The position numbers and the translations under genes are program-made. This document shows positions 44,502-52,804 of a stretch of 64,000 bases of DNA, in pieces. Within the stretch, counting starts at the first letter, position 1, and every line of letters starts with the position of its first letter. Location: the NCBI GenBank assembly GCA_964606895.1, contig CAZSHX010000015.1:1-64000 (forward strand), given 5' to 3'. Source of the DNA: CAZSHX01 sp964606895 (GTDB lineage: Bacteria; Bacteroidota; Ignavibacteria; Kapaibacteriales; UBA2268). Below the pieces are notes generated by a model, which saw nothing but the letters and a program-made list of their open reading frames with translations, ran no database searches and was not told where the DNA came from.

Positions 44502-44771
44502 TTACCAACTTGCTTTTCTCATGCCCGGAATTTTTCCTTCTAATGCCAATTGGCGGAAAATATTCCTGCATAGTCCGAATTTTTTGTAAACCCCGCGAAC
44601 TCTTCCCGTAACCACACAGCGACTGCAAATTCTTGTGGGAGAACTATTTCTGGGAAGCTTTTGCAATGACACATAATCATGCAATGCTTTGTACTCTTCA
44701 CGTTTTGCCAAGTACTTTGCAGATAATTCCTGACGTTTTTTGTTTCTCGCTTTTATAGCTGTTGTTGACAT
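44502..44771 (-). CDS. rpsN: 30S ribosomal protein S14
   Basis: 89-residue long form. The C-terminal signature is LPRNSSPTRICSRCVVTGRVRGVYKKFGLCRNIFRQLALEGKIPGMRKASW. The length is that of the zinc-free C- form, yet three cysteines of the zinc-type pattern are present (CSRC and LCRN). The fourth ligand is missing, so zinc binding is doubtful. Confidence 0.96.
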   Translation of the reverse strand: MSTTAIKARNKKRQELSAKYLAKREEYKALHDYVSLQKLPRNSSPTRICSRCVVTGRVRGVYKKFGLCRNIFRQLALEGKIPGMRKASW

Positions 44772-44780
44772 ATTCTAATC

Positions 44781-45443
44781 TCACTCATGTTTACGAAATG
44801 GGAACCCAAATTCAGACAAAAGAGCATAAGACTCTTCATCATTTTTCGACTTAATTACAAATGTTATGTCGAGACCACTTATTTTGCTTACTTTATCTAC
44901 ATCAATTTCCGGGAAAATAATTTGTTCTTTAATTCCAAGTGTGTAGTTTCCTCTTCCATCAAATGATTTATCTGACAGACCACGAAAATCGCGAATACGA
45001 GGTGAAGTTATATTGATGAATCTATCAAGAAATTCATACATTCTTGCTCTTCTCAAAGTAACTCTTGCTCCGATTGGCACATTTTCTCTAAGTTTAAAGT
45101 TAGAAATTGCCTTTCTCGATTTTGTAATTGCCGGTCTTTGTCCGCCGATAAGTTCAAGTTCGTTCACTGCAGATTGTAATCTCTTTTGGTCCTGAGTGGC
45201 TTCACCGATTCCCATGTTTAGTACAATCTTTTGAAGAACAGGAACTTCCATAACCGACTTGTAGCCGAATTTCTTTACCATTGCAGGAACAACCTGCTCA
45301 CGATAAAAGGCTAATAGTCTCGGCTGTGGTGTTTCTTTATCAGTAACATCTTCCAGTCTTTTTCCTTCCGGCTTAAAGTCAACCTTTTTGGATGCTGTTG
45401 CTCCAAATGGTGCACCGGGTGCTTTTTTCTTAGTTGCTGCCAT
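44781..45443 (-). CDS. rplE: 50S ribosomal protein L5 with N-terminal extension
   Basis: 220 residues against the usual 180. The core begins near residue 42 (RLLAFYREQVVPAMVKKFGYKSVMEVPVLQKIVLNMGIGEA). It includes GGQRPAITKSRKAISNFKLRENVPIGARVTLR and RDFRGLSDKSFDGRGNYTLGIKEQIIFPEI. The extra 40 residues are rich in Lys, Ala and Pro (KKKAPGAPFGATASKK). The ATG at 45443 is the only sensible start upstream of the core. Confidence 0.96.
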   Translation of the reverse strand: MAATKKKAPGAPFGATASKKVDFKPEGKRLEDVTDKETPQPRLLAFYREQVVPAMVKKFGYKSVMEVPVLQKIVLNMGIGEATQDQKRLQSAVNELELIGGQRPAITKSRKAISNFKLRENVPIGARVTLRRARMYEFLDRFINITSPRIRDFRGLSDKSFDGRGNYTLGIKEQIIFPEIDVDKVSKISGLDITFVIKSKNDEESYALLSEFGFPFRKHE

Positions 45444-45484
45444 AAAAATATAAATCTATTTTATTAACAAATCTCAATGTATGA

Positions 45485-45799
45485 TTATAAATCTTTTCCG
45501 TTTGAAATAGCATAGCGAACTCTGTCGCCTGTTTTCTCGTCAAGTCTGATGCCCGTTCTGGTAGGATTTTTGTCTGCATCCACCATTTGAACATTTGAAT
45601 AATGTACCGGCATTTCTTTGCTGACAATTCCGCCTTTTTGATTTTTCTGGCTTGGACGTGTATGTTTTTTGCGAACATTAACACCTTCAACCAAAATTCT
45701 CATTTTTGCGGCATTCACTTCAAGCACTCTGCCGGAAGCTCCTTTGTCATTACCTGTAATGACCTGTACTGTATCGCCTTTTTTAATTTTTAGTTTCAT
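45485..45799 (-). CDS. rplX: 50S ribosomal protein L24
   Basis: 104 residues with the KOW motif KKGDTVQVITGNDKGASGRVLEVNAAK and EGVNVRKKHTRPSQKNQKGGIVSKEMPVHYSNVQMVD. The start at ATG 45799 (MKLKIKKGD) is preferred. An in-frame GTG at 45811 would add four residues and overlap the rplN stop. Confidence 0.96.
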   Translation of the reverse strand: MKLKIKKGDTVQVITGNDKGASGRVLEVNAAKMRILVEGVNVRKKHTRPSQKNQKGGIVSKEMPVHYSNVQMVDADKNPTRTGIRLDEKTGDRVRYAISNGKDL

Positions 45800-45810
45800 T
45801 TTTATTACCA

Positions 45811-46179
45811 CTATATAACTTCAGGTGCAAGAGAAATAATTTTCATATAATTTTTTTCGCGTAATTCACGGGCAACCGGACCAAAGATACGGGTTCCGCG
45901 TGGTTCGCCTGCGGCATTAAGAATTACTGCGGCATTATCATCAAATCTAATATAAGAACCGTCTTTACGGCTGATTTCTTTGCTGGTTCTAACAATAACT
46001 GCTTTGCAAACTTCGCCTTTTTTAACATTAGCATTTGGTATTGCAGTTTTAACTGAAACAACAACCAAATCGCCTACTGACGCATAACGTCTGCCGTGCC
46101 CACCGAGTACTCTGATACAGCGAACTTTTTTTGCTCCTGAATTATCAGCTACGGTTAAATTTGTTTCTTCTTGTATCAT
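45811..46179 (-). CDS. rplN: 50S ribosomal protein L14
   Basis: 122-residue beta-barrel protein. MIQEETNLTVADNSGAKKVRCIRVLGGHGRRYASVGDLVVVSVK and GEPRGTRIFGPVARELREKNYMKIISLAPEVI match the family throughout. Confidence 0.98.
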   Translation of the reverse strand: MIQEETNLTVADNSGAKKVRCIRVLGGHGRRYASVGDLVVVSVKTAIPNANVKKGEVCKAVIVRTSKEISRKDGSYIRFDDNAAVILNAAGEPRGTRIFGPVARELREKNYMKIISLAPEVI

Positions 46180-46197
46180 AATTTTATCTCCCTGTTT

Positions 46198-46686
46198 TTA
46201 TTTCGCACGCAGAACTATTTCAATTAACTTCCATCTTTTTCTTGCACTCAATGGTCTTGATTCAATTACTTTAACCGTATCACCGATTCTGCATTCATTG
46301 AGTTCGTCATGAGCCATAAACTTGGTGGTTCTTTTGAAATATTTCTTATAAAGTGGATGAGCAACCTGCCTTTGTACAGCAATTGTTATTGTCTTATCTG
46401 CTTTGTTAGAAACAACTTTACCTGTCAATATTCTTTTATTGATGCGAACCGGTACTTCAATTTTCGGAACTTCAACAGCAACCGGTGCCGGTTTAGGTTC
46501 GGAAATTACAACTTTCGGTTCTTCAATTGTCAAAGGTTGTTCAGGAATAACGGTTTCAATAACTTCAGCTTCAACAGGAACATCTATTACAACGTCTTCC
46601 ACGATTTCATCGTTTGGAATAACCTGCTCAGCTTCAACAGAAACTGTGTTTTCTAATTCATTAGTTTGTTCTAATTCTTTTTCCAT
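46198..46686 (-). CDS. rpsQ: 30S ribosomal protein S17 with 80-residue acidic N-terminal extension
   Basis: The S17 OB-fold core lies at about 81-162 (RINKRILTGKVVSNKADKTITIAVQRQVAHPLYKKYFKRTTKFMAHDELNECRIGDTVKVIESRPLSARKRWKLIEIV). The first 80 residues are dominated by Glu, Val, Pro and Ile (VVIDVPVEAEVIETVIPEQP). S17 normally has about 85 residues. No ATG, GTG or TTG start lies close before the core, so the extension appears to be translated. It resembles the tail of L17. Confidence 0.94.
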   Translation of the reverse strand: MEKELEQTNELENTVSVEAEQVIPNDEIVEDVVIDVPVEAEVIETVIPEQPLTIEEPKVVISEPKPAPVAVEVPKIEVPVRINKRILTGKVVSNKADKTITIAVQRQVAHPLYKKYFKRTTKFMAHDELNECRIGDTVKVIESRPLSARKRWKLIEIVLRAK

Positions 46687-46687
46687 T

Positions 46688-46891
46688 TTATTTAGCTCGC
46701 TGACGTTCTAATATAATAGTTTTAATTCTTGCAATATCTTTTCTTAAAATCTTCAAATAAGTAGTATCTTGCAACTGACTGAGTGCATGTTGGAATCTTT
46801 GCTTAGAAAGAGTTTCCTCTGCTTCATTAAGCGACCTTATGATTTCTTCATCGGTCAATTCTCTGATATCGTGTGATTTACGCGGTTTCAT
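46688..46891 (-). CDS. rpmC: 50S ribosomal protein L29
   Basis: 67-residue helical hairpin at the exit tunnel. KPRKSHDIRELTDEEIIRSLNEAEETLSKQRFQHALSQLQDTTYLKILRKDIARIKTIILERQ is typical. The ATG at 46891 is chosen; a TTG at 46897 is an alternative. It overlaps the rplP end by 14 bp. Confidence 0.95.
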   Translation of the reverse strand: MKPRKSHDIRELTDEEIIRSLNEAEETLSKQRFQHALSQLQDTTYLKILRKDIARIKTIILERQRAK

Positions 46892-47309
46892 TTCCAATCA
46901 AATCAATACGTTTAACAAATTTTGTCTTAATAGGTAACTTATGAGAAGCAAGTCTCAATGCTTCTTCAGCTGCATCTTGCGGTACACCGTCAACTTCAAA
47001 AAGTATTTTACCGGGTTTAATTACTGCAACCCAACCTTCAGGACTTCCTTTACCACTTCCCTGTCTTGTTTCAGCAGGTTTTTTGGTGTAAGGCTTATCC
47101 GGAAAAATTCTAATCCACATTTTACCTTCGCGTTTGAGAAAGCGGTTGATGGCAATACGAGCGGCTTCAATCTGACGGTTAGTTAACCAGACATGTTCCA
47201 TAGCCTTTAGTCCGAAGGAACCGAAAGTGACCAGATGTCCTCTTTGGGCTTTTCCTCTGTTTCTCCCGCGCTGGGTCTTTCTATACTTAACTCTTTTTGG
47301 ACTCAACAT
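46878..47309 (-). CDS. rplP: 50S ribosomal protein L16
   Basis: 143 residues. Starts MLSPKRVKYRKTQRGRNRGKAQRG and includes GSFGLKAMEHVWLTNRQIEAARIAINRFLKREGKMWIRIFPDKPYTKKPAETRQGSGKGSPEGWVAVIKPGKILFEV. It contacts the A-site tRNA. It overlaps rpmC. Confidence 0.98.
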   Translation of the reverse strand: MLSPKRVKYRKTQRGRNRGKAQRGHLVTFGSFGLKAMEHVWLTNRQIEAARIAINRFLKREGKMWIRIFPDKPYTKKPAETRQGSGKGSPEGWVAVIKPGKILFEVDGVPQDAAEEALRLASHKLPIKTKFVKRIDLIGNETA

Positions 47310-47347
47310 GATGACGTACTCTTTTTAATTAATTTAATACTCTAATC

Positions 47348-47986
47348 TTATAATTCTTGTCTGCCGATGATTTCGCCTTTGCAAATCCATACCTTGACAC
47401 CGATGCTACCATAAACTGTTTGGGCGGTTGCAACGCCGTAGTCAATATCAGCTCTTAGTGTATGCAATGGAATGCGTCCTTCTTTGTATTGTTCTGTTCT
47501 TGCCATTTCTGCTCCTCCGAGTCTTCCGGCACACATCAAACGAATACCAACTGCTCCCATTCTGATTGCTGAAGAAACTGCCTGTTTCATGGCTCTTCTG
47601 AAAGAAATTCTTCCTTCAAGCTGTTGGGCAATATTTTCAGCTACTAATACTGCATCCAATTCCGGTCTTTTGATTTCGCTGATAAGAATCTTAACATCCT
47701 TATTGGTAATTTTCTTCAATTCTTCTTCAAGCTGTGTAATATCCTTGCCTGAGCGTCCGATAATAACACCCGGTCTTGAAGTCATAATTGTAATTCTGAG
47801 CTGTTTAGCTGTTCTTTCAACGATAACTCTTGAAACACCTGCTTTTTTCAAACGATTTTTGATATAAGAACGAACCTTAATGTCTTCAGCAAGTTTTTCT
47901 GCCATATTTTTTTCATCGAACCAGTTAGCATCCCAAGGTCTGATAATGCCAAGTCTTAGCCCAATTGGATTTGTTTTTTGTCCCAA
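47348..47986 (-). CDS. rpsC: 30S ribosomal protein S3
   Basis: 212 residues. MGQKTNPIGLRLGIIRPWDANWF, the KH domain (VSRVIVERTAKQLRITIMTSRPGVIIGRSGKDITQLEEEL) and the C-domain (SFRRAMKQAVSSAIRMGAVGIRLMCAGRLGGAEMARTEQYKEGRIPLHTLRADIDYG) are intact. It sits at the mRNA entry site. Confidence 0.98.
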   Translation of the reverse strand: MGQKTNPIGLRLGIIRPWDANWFDEKNMAEKLAEDIKVRSYIKNRLKKAGVSRVIVERTAKQLRITIMTSRPGVIIGRSGKDITQLEEELKKITNKDVKILISEIKRPELDAVLVAENIAQQLEGRISFRRAMKQAVSSAIRMGAVGIRLMCAGRLGGAEMARTEQYKEGRIPLHTLRADIDYGVATAQTVYGSIGVKVWICKGEIIGRQEL

Positions 47987-47998
47987 GTTAATTAACTC

Positions 47999-48352
47999 CT
48001 AAATTTTTTTTTCGTTAGTTGCAACTACTATTGTTAAATGGTTTGAGCGTTTTCTTACTCTGTAGGCTCTACCCATCGGAGCAGGTTGAATTCTTTTCAT
48101 CATAGGTCCGCAATTTACAAAAGCTTCTTTGATAAAAACGTCTTCGGGATTAACCGATTTGCCGTCTTCATGGTTAGAAAGATTGGCGATTGCAGAACGT
48201 AGTACTTTTTCAGCGTCAACCGAGCAATGCTTTGTTGAAAACTTAAGCATTCCGAAAGCTTGCGCAGCGTTTTTTCCTCTAATGAGATCAATAATCAATC
48301 TCATTTTTCTTGGAGATGAACGTATATGTTTTTTAATAGCCTGAGCTTGCAT
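47999..48352 (-). CDS. rplV: 50S ribosomal protein L22
   Basis: 117 residues. IRSSPRKMRLIIDLIRGKNAAQAFGMLKFSTKHCSVDAEKVLRSAIANL and the tunnel loop MMKRIQPAPMGRAYRVRKRSNHLTIVVA are present. It lies between rpsS and rpsC. Confidence 0.98.
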   Translation of the reverse strand: MQAQAIKKHIRSSPRKMRLIIDLIRGKNAAQAFGMLKFSTKHCSVDAEKVLRSAIANLSNHEDGKSVNPEDVFIKEAFVNCGPMMKRIQPAPMGRAYRVRKRSNHLTIVVATNEKKI

Positions 48353-48369
48353 TTTAGAACTCCAAAATA

Positions 48370-48660
48370 TTATTTCTTAGATCCGGAACGCTGATCTTTT
48401 CTATGTCCGGCATGACCTCTGTAAATTCTTGTTGGTGAAAATTCACCAAGCTTATGACCAACCATATTCTCCGATATATAAACCGGGATGAATTTGTTCC
48501 CGTTGTGCACTGCAATTGTATGTCCCACAAAATCTGGGGCAATGGTTGAAGCTCTGGACCAGGTTTTAACAACTGTTTTTTTAGCTGCCTGATTCAACGC
48601 ATCAATTTTCTTTTGCAGTTTGAAATATATAAAGTAACCTTTTTTTAGCGAACGAGACAT
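48370..48660 (-). CDS. rpsS: 30S ribosomal protein S19
   Basis: 96 residues. MSRSLKKGYFIYFKLQKKID, KTWSRASTIAPDFVGHTIAVHNGNKFIPVYISENMVGHKLGEFSPTRIYRGHAGHRKDQRSGSKK. It lies 12 bp after rplB. Confidence 0.98.
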   Translation of the reverse strand: MSRSLKKGYFIYFKLQKKIDALNQAAKKTVVKTWSRASTIAPDFVGHTIAVHNGNKFIPVYISENMVGHKLGEFSPTRIYRGHAGHRKDQRSGSKK

Positions 48661-48672
48661 AAAATCACCCTG

Positions 48673-49512
48673 TTATTTACCTTTTCTTGAACGAATTATA
48701 TATTTATCTGATAAATTGCGTTTTTTACGTGTTTTCAATCCTTTTGCATACTGTCCCCAAGGAGATTCAGGATGCTGACGACCACCACCGGATTTGGAAG
48801 TACCTTCTCCACCGCCCATTGGGTGATCAATCGGGTTCATAGCCATACCGCGGGTTTGTGGTTTTTTACCTCTCCAGATATTTCTTCCTGCTTTTCCAAG
48901 TAATATGTTTTCATGGTCAGAGTTTCCAACTGTTCCAAGAGTTGCATAACACTTTGCCGGAATCATTCTGATTTCGCCTGAAGGAAGTTTCACCTGAGCA
49001 TATTTATCGTCACAAGCTACAATCTGTGCCGATGCCCCGGCTGTTCTAACCATCTGAGCCCCTTTTCCGGGTTTCATTTCTACGGCGTGAATGAACAAAC
49101 CAACAGGAATTTTATAGAGAGGCATAGCGTTGCCATCTTTGAATTCTGCATCAGGACTTGCAACAATCACATCTCCGACTTTAATCTTGTTTGGAGCCAA
49201 TATATAAGTACGAACTCCATCTTCATATTTAATCAGAGCAATTCTTGCTGAACGGTTCGGATCGTACTCGATAGTTTCGATCGTTGCCTTAATTCCGATT
49301 TTATTTCTTTTGAAATCAATAATTCTATAATTGCGCTTGTGACCACCACCACGATGTCTGGAGGTAATTCTTCCGGTATTATTTCTACCACCGGATTTTT
49401 TAAGCGGAACAACCAATGGAGCATAAGGTCTGTCCGTTGTCAGCTCTTCAAATGTGCTGACCGAATATTGCCTTGTTCCGGGTGTTATCGGTTTTAACTG
49501 TCTAATTGCCAT
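48673..49512 (-). CDS. rplB: 50S ribosomal protein L2
   Basis: 279 residues; peptidyl-transferase-centre protein. GRITSRHRGGGHKRNYRIIDFKRNKIGIKATIETIEYDPNRSARIALIKYEDGVRTYILAP and the catalytic-loop region MNPIDHPMGGGEGTSKSGGGRQHPESPWG are intact, including the conserved histidine of NPIDHPMGG. Confidence 0.98.
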   Translation of the reverse strand: MAIRQLKPITPGTRQYSVSTFEELTTDRPYAPLVVPLKKSGGRNNTGRITSRHRGGGHKRNYRIIDFKRNKIGIKATIETIEYDPNRSARIALIKYEDGVRTYILAPNKIKVGDVIVASPDAEFKDGNAMPLYKIPVGLFIHAVEMKPGKGAQMVRTAGASAQIVACDDKYAQVKLPSGEIRMIPAKCYATLGTVGNSDHENILLGKAGRNIWRGKKPQTRGMAMNPIDHPMGGGEGTSKSGGGRQHPESPWGQYAKGLKTRKKRNLSDKYIIRSRKGK

Positions 49513-49549
49513 TTTTGAATTTTATTATCAAATTTCACAAATTTTTAAA

Positions 49550-49846
49550 TCAACCGGCTGTTCCGGCTACTATATCGATTGTCTGACCTTTTTTCAAAGT
49601 AACGTACGCTTTTTTACGAAGCGCTGTTTTGCCACGCATAATACCTTTGCGGGTAAATCTGGATTTAATTTTTCCCTTAACCCTAAGTGTTCTAACGCTG
49701 ACAACGTCAACTTCAAACATTTCCTCAATTGATTTTTTTATTTCAATCTTATTGGCACCGGTACTGACTTCGAACACGTATTGCCCGAGTACGCCCAGTT
49801 TAGTGGCTTTTTCCGTTATAACAGGTTTTTTAATTACTTCTATCAT
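49550..49846 (-). CDS. rplW: 50S ribosomal protein L23
   Basis: 98 residues; exit-tunnel docking site for SRP and trigger factor. VIKKPVITEKATKLGVLGQYVFEVSTGANKIEIKKSIEEMFEVDVVSVRTLRVKGKIKSRFTRKGIMRGKTALRKKAYVTLKKGQTIDI. Confidence 0.97.
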   Translation of the reverse strand: MIEVIKKPVITEKATKLGVLGQYVFEVSTGANKIEIKKSIEEMFEVDVVSVRTLRVKGKIKSRFTRKGIMRGKTALRKKAYVTLKKGQTIDIVAGTAG

Positions 49847-49863
49847 TTTTCCACTGCAAGATA

Positions 49864-50490
49864 TTAATTTTTAATAGCATTTTCAATTACTTCGATTGCG
49901 CTTTTGAATAAAAGCAGTTTTTTATAGCTAAGAATATCATAAGCTGAAATCTTGTCTGCCGGGCAGATATAAATATTGTTAATATTTCTTCCTGACATAA
50001 AGATGTTTACATCATCAGCAGGTAGAAGAATTAAAGTTTTCTGATTTTCAAGCTTAAGATTTTTTATAATCCCTGCCATTTGTTTTGTTTTCATTTCATT
50101 CAATGAAAAATCATCAACCACCATCAAATTATTTTCAGATAATCTCAGCGAAAAGGCAGATTTTTTTGCAAGACGCTTAACTTTTTTAGGTAATTTAATA
50201 GTAAACTCTTGTGGTTTTGGACCGTGGATAGTTCCACCGCCAACCCATACCGGTGATCTTGATGAACCCGAACGAGCTGTTCCTCTACCCTTTTGTCTCC
50301 ATGGTTTTTTACCGCCACCTGAAACTTCGGCACGAGTTTTTGTTTTGCGTGTACCCTGACGCTGGTGGGCAAGATAGACCACAACCGCCTGATGCATCGC
50401 ATGTTCGTTAGGTTCAATAGCAAATACATCGTCGTGCAGTTCTACTTGTCCTGAGATATTACCATCTTTTGTATATAAGTCGACTAACAT
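49864..50490 (-). CDS. rplD: 50S ribosomal protein L4
   Basis: 208 residues. The extended tunnel loop VYLAHQRQGTRKTKTRAEVSGGGKKPWRQKGRGTARSGSSRSPVWVGGGTIHGPKPQ is canonical. In many bacteria L4 also regulates the S10 operon. Confidence 0.97.
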   Translation of the reverse strand: MLVDLYTKDGNISGQVELHDDVFAIEPNEHAMHQAVVVYLAHQRQGTRKTKTRAEVSGGGKKPWRQKGRGTARSGSSRSPVWVGGGTIHGPKPQEFTIKLPKKVKRLAKKSAFSLRLSENNLMVVDDFSLNEMKTKQMAGIIKNLKLENQKTLILLPADDVNIFMSGRNINNIYICPADKISAYDILSYKKLLLFKSAIEVIENAIKN

Positions 50491-50498
50491 TTTATGCC

Positions 50499-51122
50499 CT
50501 ATTGCTTTACAATTTCTAATAATGAATTTATTGGACCCGGCACACTGCCTTTAATAAGAATCACATTATGCTCGGGAATGATTTCAACTATTTCAAGGTT
50601 TCTGACCGAGGCGGTCTTTCCACCCATTCTGCCTGCCATCCGGAGTCCTTTGAAAACTCTCGAAGGATAGGAAGAAGAGCCGATTGAACCGGGGTGCCTT
50701 TGTCTGTCGGACTGTCCATGCGTTGTCATACCGACTCCACTAAAGTGGTGGCGTTTGACAACTCCCTGAAATCCGTGACCTTTACTTGTTCCGGTAACTC
50801 TAACTTTGTCACCTTTTTTAAATTGTCCCACGGTCAATTCCTCGCCCAGCAGAAAATCATTAGTTAAACCTCTGAACTCTTTCAAAACTTCGGTAGGTTT
50901 AACTCCACCTTTTTTGAAATGTCCCATTTCCGGCTTATTTACATTTTTCTGTCTTTTTTCACCAAACCCAACTTGAATAGCAGTATAACCATCTTTATCT
51001 ATAGTTTTTACCTGCACAACAGGGCAGGGTCCTGCTTCCACGACTGTACAAGGTATGTGAATACCTGCATCAGTGAATAAACTTGTCATTCCGACTTTTT
51101 TACCGAGAATCGCAGCAGTCAT
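50499..51122 (-). CDS. rplC: 50S ribosomal protein L3
   Basis: 207 residues. ILGKKVGMTSLFTDAGIHIPCTVVEAGPCPVVQVKT and the extended loop GTSKGHGFQGVVKRHHFSGVGMTTHGQSDRQRHPGSIGSSSYPSRVFKGLRMAGRMGG are intact. Confidence 0.98.
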   Translation of the reverse strand: MTAAILGKKVGMTSLFTDAGIHIPCTVVEAGPCPVVQVKTIDKDGYTAIQVGFGEKRQKNVNKPEMGHFKKGGVKPTEVLKEFRGLTNDFLLGEELTVGQFKKGDKVRVTGTSKGHGFQGVVKRHHFSGVGMTTHGQSDRQRHPGSIGSSSYPSRVFKGLRMAGRMGGKTASVRNLEIVEIIPEHNVILIKGSVPGPINSLLEIVKQ

Positions 51123-51137
51123 TTCGAAAACTCCTTC

Positions 51138-51449
51138 TTACACTTTCACTTCAACATCAACGCCGGCTGGTAGCTCTAATCTCATGAGAGCGTCGATAGT
51201 TTTTTGGGTTGAGCTAAATATATCAATCAATCTTTTATGAATTCTTGCTTCAAACTGTTCCCTTGACTTTTTGTCAACGTGCGGCGAGCGCAAAACTGTA
51301 TAAACAGAGCGTTTTGTAGGTAGCGGAATTGGACCTGATACCACTGCCCCGGTCTGCTTGACAGTCCGAACTATTCTTTCAGATGATTTGTCAATTAAAT
51401 TATGGTCGTACGATTTTAACTTTATTCTAATTCTTTGTGTAGTTGCCAC
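51138..51449 (-). CDS. rpsJ: 30S ribosomal protein S10
   Basis: 103 residues; head protein and NusE partner in antitermination. RIRIKLKSYDHNLIDKSSERIVRTVKQTGAVVSGPIPLPTKRSVYTVLRSPHVDKKSREQFEARIHKRLIDIF. It is the first gene of the S10 operon, 69 bp after tuf. Confidence 0.98.
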   Translation of the reverse strand: MATTQRIRIKLKSYDHNLIDKSSERIVRTVKQTGAVVSGPIPLPTKRSVYTVLRSPHVDKKSREQFEARIHKRLIDIFSSTQKTIDALMRLELPAGVDVEVKV

Positions 51450-51477
51450 TTTTTTTCAACTCCCAAGTTAAATAATT

Positions 51478-51507
51478 CAGGGCTGTTTATTTTTTAGAAC
51501 AGCCCTG
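51478..51507 (-). other. Strong hairpin between tuf and rpsJ
   Basis: Perfect 10-bp stem CAGGGCTGTT / AACAGCCCTG with a 10-nt A/T loop. On the minus strand it is followed by AATTATTTAACTT, only a weak T-tract. It could be a partial terminator, an attenuator or a processing site that separates the str and S10 operons. Confidence 0.7.
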
Positions 51508-51518
51508 TTCAGGTCAAT

Positions 51519-52730
51519 CTATTCTATAATTTTTACTACTACGCCGGCACCAACTGTACGTCCGCCTTCGCGAATAGCAAATCTTAGTCCCGGATCCATA
51601 GCAACCGGTGTAATCAGTTCAATGCTGATAGCATCAAGGTTGTCACCCGGCATAACCATTTCAACACCTTCGGGAAGAGTCAAAATACCGGTTACGTCTG
51701 TTGTACGGAAGTAAAATTGCGGTCTGTAGTTGCTAAAGAATGGAGTGTGACGTCCACCTTCGTCTTTGCCAAGTACGTAAACCTGTGCATCAAATTTATG
51801 GTGTGGAGTGATTGTGCCAGGTTTGGCAATAACCATTCCGCGTTCGATTTCATTTTTGTCAACTCCGCGAAGAAGTAGTCCAACGTTATCGCCGGCTTGT
51901 CCTTCATCAAGAAGTTTACGGAACATTTCAACACCTGTGCATGTAGTTTTTTTCTGAAGACCGAAACCAACGATTTCAACTTCTTCCTGAACTCTTACAA
52001 TTCCTCTTTCAATTCTACCTGTTCCAACTGTTCCGCGACCTGTAATCGAGAAAACATCTTCAACCGGCATAAGGAAAGGTTTGTCAACGTCACGCATTGG
52101 TCTTGGAATGTAATCATCAACTGCATCCATGAGTTCATAAATACATTTTAATCTTTCATCATCAGGTGTAACTGTTGAATCTGAACCGGCTTCTAATGCA
52201 TGTAATGCTGAACCTTTGATAATTGGAAGGTCGTCTCCGGGGAACTCATATTTGTTAAGTAACTCTCTAAGCTCCATTTCAATCAATTCAAGTAATTCAG
52301 GATCTGCGATATCAACTTTGTTCATGAAAACAACAATTTTTGGTACACCAACCTGACGAGCCAACAAAATGTGCTCGCGGGTTTGAGGCATTGGTCCGTC
52401 ATCAGCGGCGCAAACTAATATTGCTCCGTCCATCTGTGCGGCACCTGTAATCATGTTTTTAATGTAATCAGCGTGACCCGGACAATCCACATGTGCATAG
52501 TGACGATTTGCCGTTTCATATTCTACGTGTGCAGTTGCAATTGTGATCCCGCGTGCTTTTTCTTCCGGTGCGTTATCGATTGAATCGAATGTACGAACTC
52601 CTTTAGATGATCCATTCTTTGATAGCGCCATAGTAATAGCGGCTGTCAAAGTTGTTTTTCCATGGTCAACGTGACCAATGGTACCGATGTTAACATGCGG
52701 TTTGGTACGATCGAATTTTTCCTTAGCCAT
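51519..52730 (-). CDS. tuf: Elongation factor Tu
   Basis: GTPase that brings aminoacyl-tRNA to the ribosome. The 403 residues include GHVDHGKTT, the switch RGITIATAHVEYET, DCPGHADYIKNM with catalytic His, NKVD and GSALHALE, plus domain 2/3 segments (FSITGRGTVGTGRIERG, GDNVGLLLRG). Only one tuf gene is in the window. It follows the str-operon EF-G. Confidence 0.98.
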   Translation of the reverse strand: MAKEKFDRTKPHVNIGTIGHVDHGKTTLTAAITMALSKNGSSKGVRTFDSIDNAPEEKARGITIATAHVEYETANRHYAHVDCPGHADYIKNMITGAAQMDGAILVCAADDGPMPQTREHILLARQVGVPKIVVFMNKVDIADPELLELIEMELRELLNKYEFPGDDLPIIKGSALHALEAGSDSTVTPDDERLKCIYELMDAVDDYIPRPMRDVDKPFLMPVEDVFSITGRGTVGTGRIERGIVRVQEEVEIVGFGLQKKTTCTGVEMFRKLLDEGQAGDNVGLLLRGVDKNEIERGMVIAKPGTITPHHKFDAQVYVLGKDEGGRHTPFFSNYRPQFYFRTTDVTGILTLPEGVEMVMPGDNLDAISIELITPVAMDPGLRFAIREGGRTVGAGVVVKIIE

Positions 52731-52804
52731 AAAAAGCTCCGTTTATTATAATATATGCTATTAAAAATAAAATAATTATCTATTTTACAAATTTATTTCG
52801 AATT

